This document shows positions 61,055-64,000 of a stretch of 64,000 nucleotides of DNA, piece after piece. The notes beneath the pieces are model-generated. The model saw only the letters and a list, made by a program, of their open reading frames with translations. It ran no database searches and was not told the DNA's origin. The DNA lies in assembly GCA_945910005.1 (NCBI GenBank), contig CAMDTW010000642.1:1116001-1180000 (forward strand), given 5' to 3'. Source of the stretch: Isoperla grammatica. Taxonomy: Eukaryota > Arthropoda > Insecta > Plecoptera > Perlodidae. The position numbers and the translations under genes are program-made. Position 1 is the stretch's first letter, and each line of letters starts with the position of its first letter.

Positions 61055-64000
61055 TTAGGGCAGGGTTGATCAAGTACAGTCACCGTCACAAGCAAGAAAA
61101 CATGCGTTGTCCTCATATGTTGCATGTAGTTGCTTCTATGTCACTGACTTAGCGCAGGGTTTATCAAGTACAGTCACCGTCACAAGCAAGGAAACATGCG
61201 TTGTCCTGATATGTTGCATGTAGTGGCTTCTATGTCACTGACTTAGCTCAGGGTTTATAAAGTACAGTCACCGTCACAAGCAAGGAAACATGAGTTGTCC
61301 TGATATGTTGCATTTAGTGGCTTCTATGTCACTGACTTAGCGCAAGAATTATCAAGTACAGTCACAGTCACAAGCAAGGAAACATGCGTTGTCCTCATAC
61401 GTTGCATGTAGTGGCTTTCATGTCACTGACTTAGCGCAGGGTTTATCAAGTACAGTCACCGTCACAAGCAAGAAAACAAGCGTTGTCCTCATACGTTGCA
61501 TGAAGTGGCTTCTATGTCACTGATTTGGCGCAGGGTTTATCAACTACAGTCACCGTCACAAGCAAGGAAACATGCGTTGTCCTGATACGTTGCATGTAGT
61601 GGCTTCTATGTCACTGACTTAGCGCAGGGTTAATCAAGTACAGTCACCGTCACAAGCAAGGAAACATGCGTTGTCCTCATACGTTGCATGTAGTGGCTTT
61701 CATGTCACTGACTTAGCGCAGGGTTTATCAAGTACAGTCACCGTCACAAGCAAGTAAACATGCGTTGTCCTCATACGTTGCATTTAGTTGCTTTCATGTC
61801 TCTTACTTAGCGCAGGGTTTATCAAGTACAGTCACCGTCACAATAGAGAAAACATGCGTTGTCCTAATACGTTGCATGTAGTGGCTTTCATGTCACTGAC
61901 TTAGCGCAGGGTTTATCAAGTACAGTCACCGTCACAAGCGAGGAAACATGCGTTGTTCTGATATGTTGCATGTAGTGGCTTCTATTCACTGACTTAGCCC
62001 AGGGTTTATCAAGTACAGTCACCGTCACAATAGACAAAACATGCGTTGTCCTGATACGTTGCATGTAGTAGCTTCTATGTCACTGACTTGGCGCAGGGTT
62101 TATCAAGTACAGTCACCGTCACAAGCAAGTAAACATGCGTTGTGCTGATACGTTGCATGTAATGGCTTTCATGTCACTGACTTAGCGCAGGGTTTATCAA
62201 GTACAGTCACCGTCACAAGCAAGGAAACATGCGTTGTCCTGATAGGTTGCATGTAGTGGCTTCTATGTCACTGACTTAGCGCAGGGTTTATCAAGTACAG
62301 TCACCGTCAGAATAGAGAAAACATGCGTTGTCCTGATACGTTGCATGTAGTGCCTTCTATGTCACTGACTTAGCGCAGGGTTTATCAAGTACAGTCACCG
62401 TTACAAGCAAGGAAACATGCGTTGTCCTCATACGTTGCATGTAGTGGCTTCTATGTCACTAACTTAGCGCAGGGTTTATCAAGTACAGTCACCGTCACAA
62501 GCAAGGAAACATGAGTTGTCCTGATATGTTGCATGTAGTGGCTTCTATGTTACTGACTTAGCGCAGAGTTTATCAAGTACAGTCACCGTCACAAGCAAGG
62601 AAACATGCGTTGTCCTGATATGTTGCATGTAGTGGCTTTCATGTCACTGACTAAGCGCAGGGTTTATCAAGTACAGTCACCGTCACAAGCAAGAAAACCT
62701 GCGTTGTTCTGATACGTTGCATGTAGGGGCTTCTATGTCACTGACTTAGCGCAGGGTTTATCAAGAACAGTCACCGTCACAAGCAAGGAAACATGCGTTG
62801 TCCTCATACGTTGCATGTAGTGGCTTCTATGTCACTGACTTAGCGCAGGGTTTATCAAGTACAGTCACCGTCACAAGCGAGGAAACATGCGTTGTCCTGA
62901 TACGTTGCATGTAGTGGCTTCTATGTCACTGACTTAGCGCAGGGTTTATCAAGTTCAGTCACCGTCACAACCAAGGAAACATGCGTTGTCCTGACACGTT
63001 GCATGTAGTGGCTTCTATAACACTGACTAAGCGCAGGGTTTATCAAGTACAGTCACCGTCACAAGCGAGGAAACATGCGTTGTCCTCATACGTTGCAAGA
63101 AGTGGCCTTAATGTCAATGACTTAGGGCAGGGTTTATCAAGTACAGTCACCGTCACAAGCAAGGAAACATGCGTTGTCCTCATATGTTGCATGTAGTTGC
63201 TTCTATGTCACTGACTTAGCGCAGGGTTTATCAAGTACAGTCACCGTCACAAGCAAGGAAACATGCGTTGTCCTGATATGTTGCATGTAGTGGCTTCTAT
63301 GTCACTGACTTAGCGCAGGGTTTATTAAGTACAGTCACCGTCACAAGCAAGGAAACATGAGTTGTCCTGATATGTTGCATTTAGTGGCTTCTATGTCACT
63401 GACTTAGCGCAAGAATTATCAAGTACCGTCACCGTCACAAGCGAGGAAACCTGCGTTGTCCTGATACGTTGCATATAGTGGCTTTTATGTCACTGACTTA
63501 GCGCAGGGTTTTGTCAAGTACAGTCACCGTCACAAGCAAGGAAACATGCGTTGTCCTGATATGTTCATGTAGTGGCTTTTAAGTCACTGACTTAGCGCAG
63601 GGTTTATCAAGTACACCCACCGTCACAAGCAAGGAAACATGCGTTGTCCACATACGTTGCATGTAGTGGCTTCTATGTCACTGCATTAGCGCAAGGTTTA
63701 TCAAGTACAGTCACCGTCACAAGCAAGGAAACATGCGTTGTCCTAATACGTTGCATGTAGTGGCTTTCATGTCACTGACTTAGCGCAGGGTTTATCAAGT
63801 ACAGTCACCGTCACAAGCAAGGAAACATGTGTTGTCCTCATACGTTGCATGTATTTGCTTCTATGTCACTGACTTAGCGCAGGGTTTATCAAGTACAGTC
63901 ACCGTCACAAGCAAGGAAACATGCGTGTTCCGGATACGTTGCATGTAGTGGCTTCTATGTCACTGACTTAGCGCAGGGTTTATCAAGTACAGTCACCGTC
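61055..64000 (+). repeat. HOR unit 8, partial at window end
   Basis: Anchor 61,055, AATAGACAAAAC 62,029, TTAGGGC/GGGTTTATC 63,122, GTTTTGTCAA 63,508. Unlike units 6 and 7 it retains the second TTAGGGC and GTTTTGTCAA section and so resembles unit 4. From about 62.9 kb the shift to unit 4 is 23,387 bp, and rare words such as ACATGTGTTG (about 40,438 and 63,826) and TTCCGGATACG occur in both. The unit runs off the right edge. No gene is present. Confidence 0.82.
62900..62985 (+). repeat. Two-monomer deletion junction in unit 8
   Basis: The monomer with GCGAGG and CTGATACG is followed directly by the AAGTTCAG/ACCAAGG monomer. In unit 4 the ATTCG monomer and the GCGACGAAAC monomer lie between these two (39,350-39,560). 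The loss of 188 bp explains the change of shift from 23,574 to 23,387 bp. Confidence 0.75.

Larger units (their letters stand above)
1..64000 (+). repeat. 94-bp satellite DNA array, whole window
   Basis: Every part of the window is made of head-to-tail copies of a 94-bp monomer, about 680 in all. The monomer begins ACTTAGCGCAGGG, continues with the strongly conserved TATCAAGTACAGTCACCGTC, then a variable linker (AAGCAAGG, AAGCGAGG, AATAGAGG, ACCAAGG or ATGCAAGG), then AAACATGCGTTGTCCT, a C/G and C/T variable stretch, GTTGCATGTAGTGGC, and ends in TTCTATGTCACTG or TTTCATGTCACTG. All copies lie in the same orientation. I found no reverse-complement monomers, no foreign insertion and no unique flank. 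Most copies differ from the reference at only a few positions. The architecture is typical of eukaryotic centromeric, pericentromeric or subtelomeric satellite. I do not recognise the family, and the genomic location is inference. Confidence 0.97.

Noticed and set aside
1369..63130. TTAGGG telomere repeat
   Set aside because: TTAGGG occurs once per TTAGGGC-type monomer, always followed by CAGGGTT, and never in tandem. It is a single-base variant of TTAGCGC.
1..64000. CRISPR array
   Set aside because: The repeats abut directly and the unit is a continuous 94 bp with no unique spacers. The variable positions are shared single-base variants, not different inserts.
1..64000. CENP-B box
   Set aside because: TTCG-containing words such as ATTCGTTG share only a few bases with the box. 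The GGAAAC word of the linker (AAGGAAAC) is not placed next to them as the box requires.
1..64000. tRNA, rRNA or other structured RNA genes
   Set aside because: No A/B boxes, cloverleaf, rRNA core or spacer pattern appeared. The only dyads are 4-6 bp and are repeated in every monomer.
10195..64000. Strict single-length HOR
   Set aside because: I first tried a fixed period, but anchor spacings range from 5,344 to 13,869 bp. The differences are close to whole monomers, so the HOR is variable in length.

Overview
The window is one uninterrupted tandem array of a single satellite DNA family. The monomer is 94 bp with about 47% GC. Roughly 680 copies run head to tail, all in the same orientation, from base 1 to base 64,000. 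I see no unique sequence, transposon, RNA gene, inverted segment or credible protein-coding gene. Both ends are still inside the array, so the true array is longer. This points to a eukaryotic chromosome, most likely a centromeric, pericentromeric, subtelomeric or other heterochromatic block. I do not recognise the monomer as a named satellite and cannot name the species. Bases 156-249 hold a clean reference monomer; positions within the monomer are numbered from its first base, the A of ACTTAGCGCAGGG.

Layout. Bases 1 to about 8,600 form a more mixed domain with short higher-order repeats (HORs) of about 1.13-1.31 kb (12-14 monomers). From about 8,600 to the end, the array is built from long HOR units. 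These can be anchored on a rare monomer variant (TTAGGGC followed by GGGTTGATC) at 10,195, 16,676, 23,612, 37,481, 43,964, 49,308, 55,323 and 61,055. The resulting units are 6,481, 6,936, 13,869, 6,483, 5,344, 6,015 and 5,732 bp, followed by a partial unit. Inside the units, other diagnostic variants recur in a fixed order. Unit lengths differ because whole monomers or blocks were gained or lost, almost always in register with the 94-bp phase. The right half repeats itself at about 11.83 kb and 23.67 kb.

How it works together. There are no genes to form a pathway. The sequence records array evolution: tandem duplications (1,691 bp at 10.8-14.2 kb; 564 bp at 42.0-43.1 kb; about 2.6 kb at 26.1-31.1 kb), block deletions from unequal exchange (44.5, 51.2, 56.6 and 62.9 kb), and small microhomology deletions that were copied with their HOR unit (18-bp loss at 21.2, 28.5 and 30.9 kb). 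Two of the commonest polymorphic sites are CG/TG and CG/CA alternatives, as expected if the array is CpG-methylated. Open frames of 65-102 codons exist only where a point change removes one recurrent TAG; they are by-products of the repeat.

All positions and spacings were read by eye from the sequence. Identity statements are estimates from partial comparison, not computed alignments.
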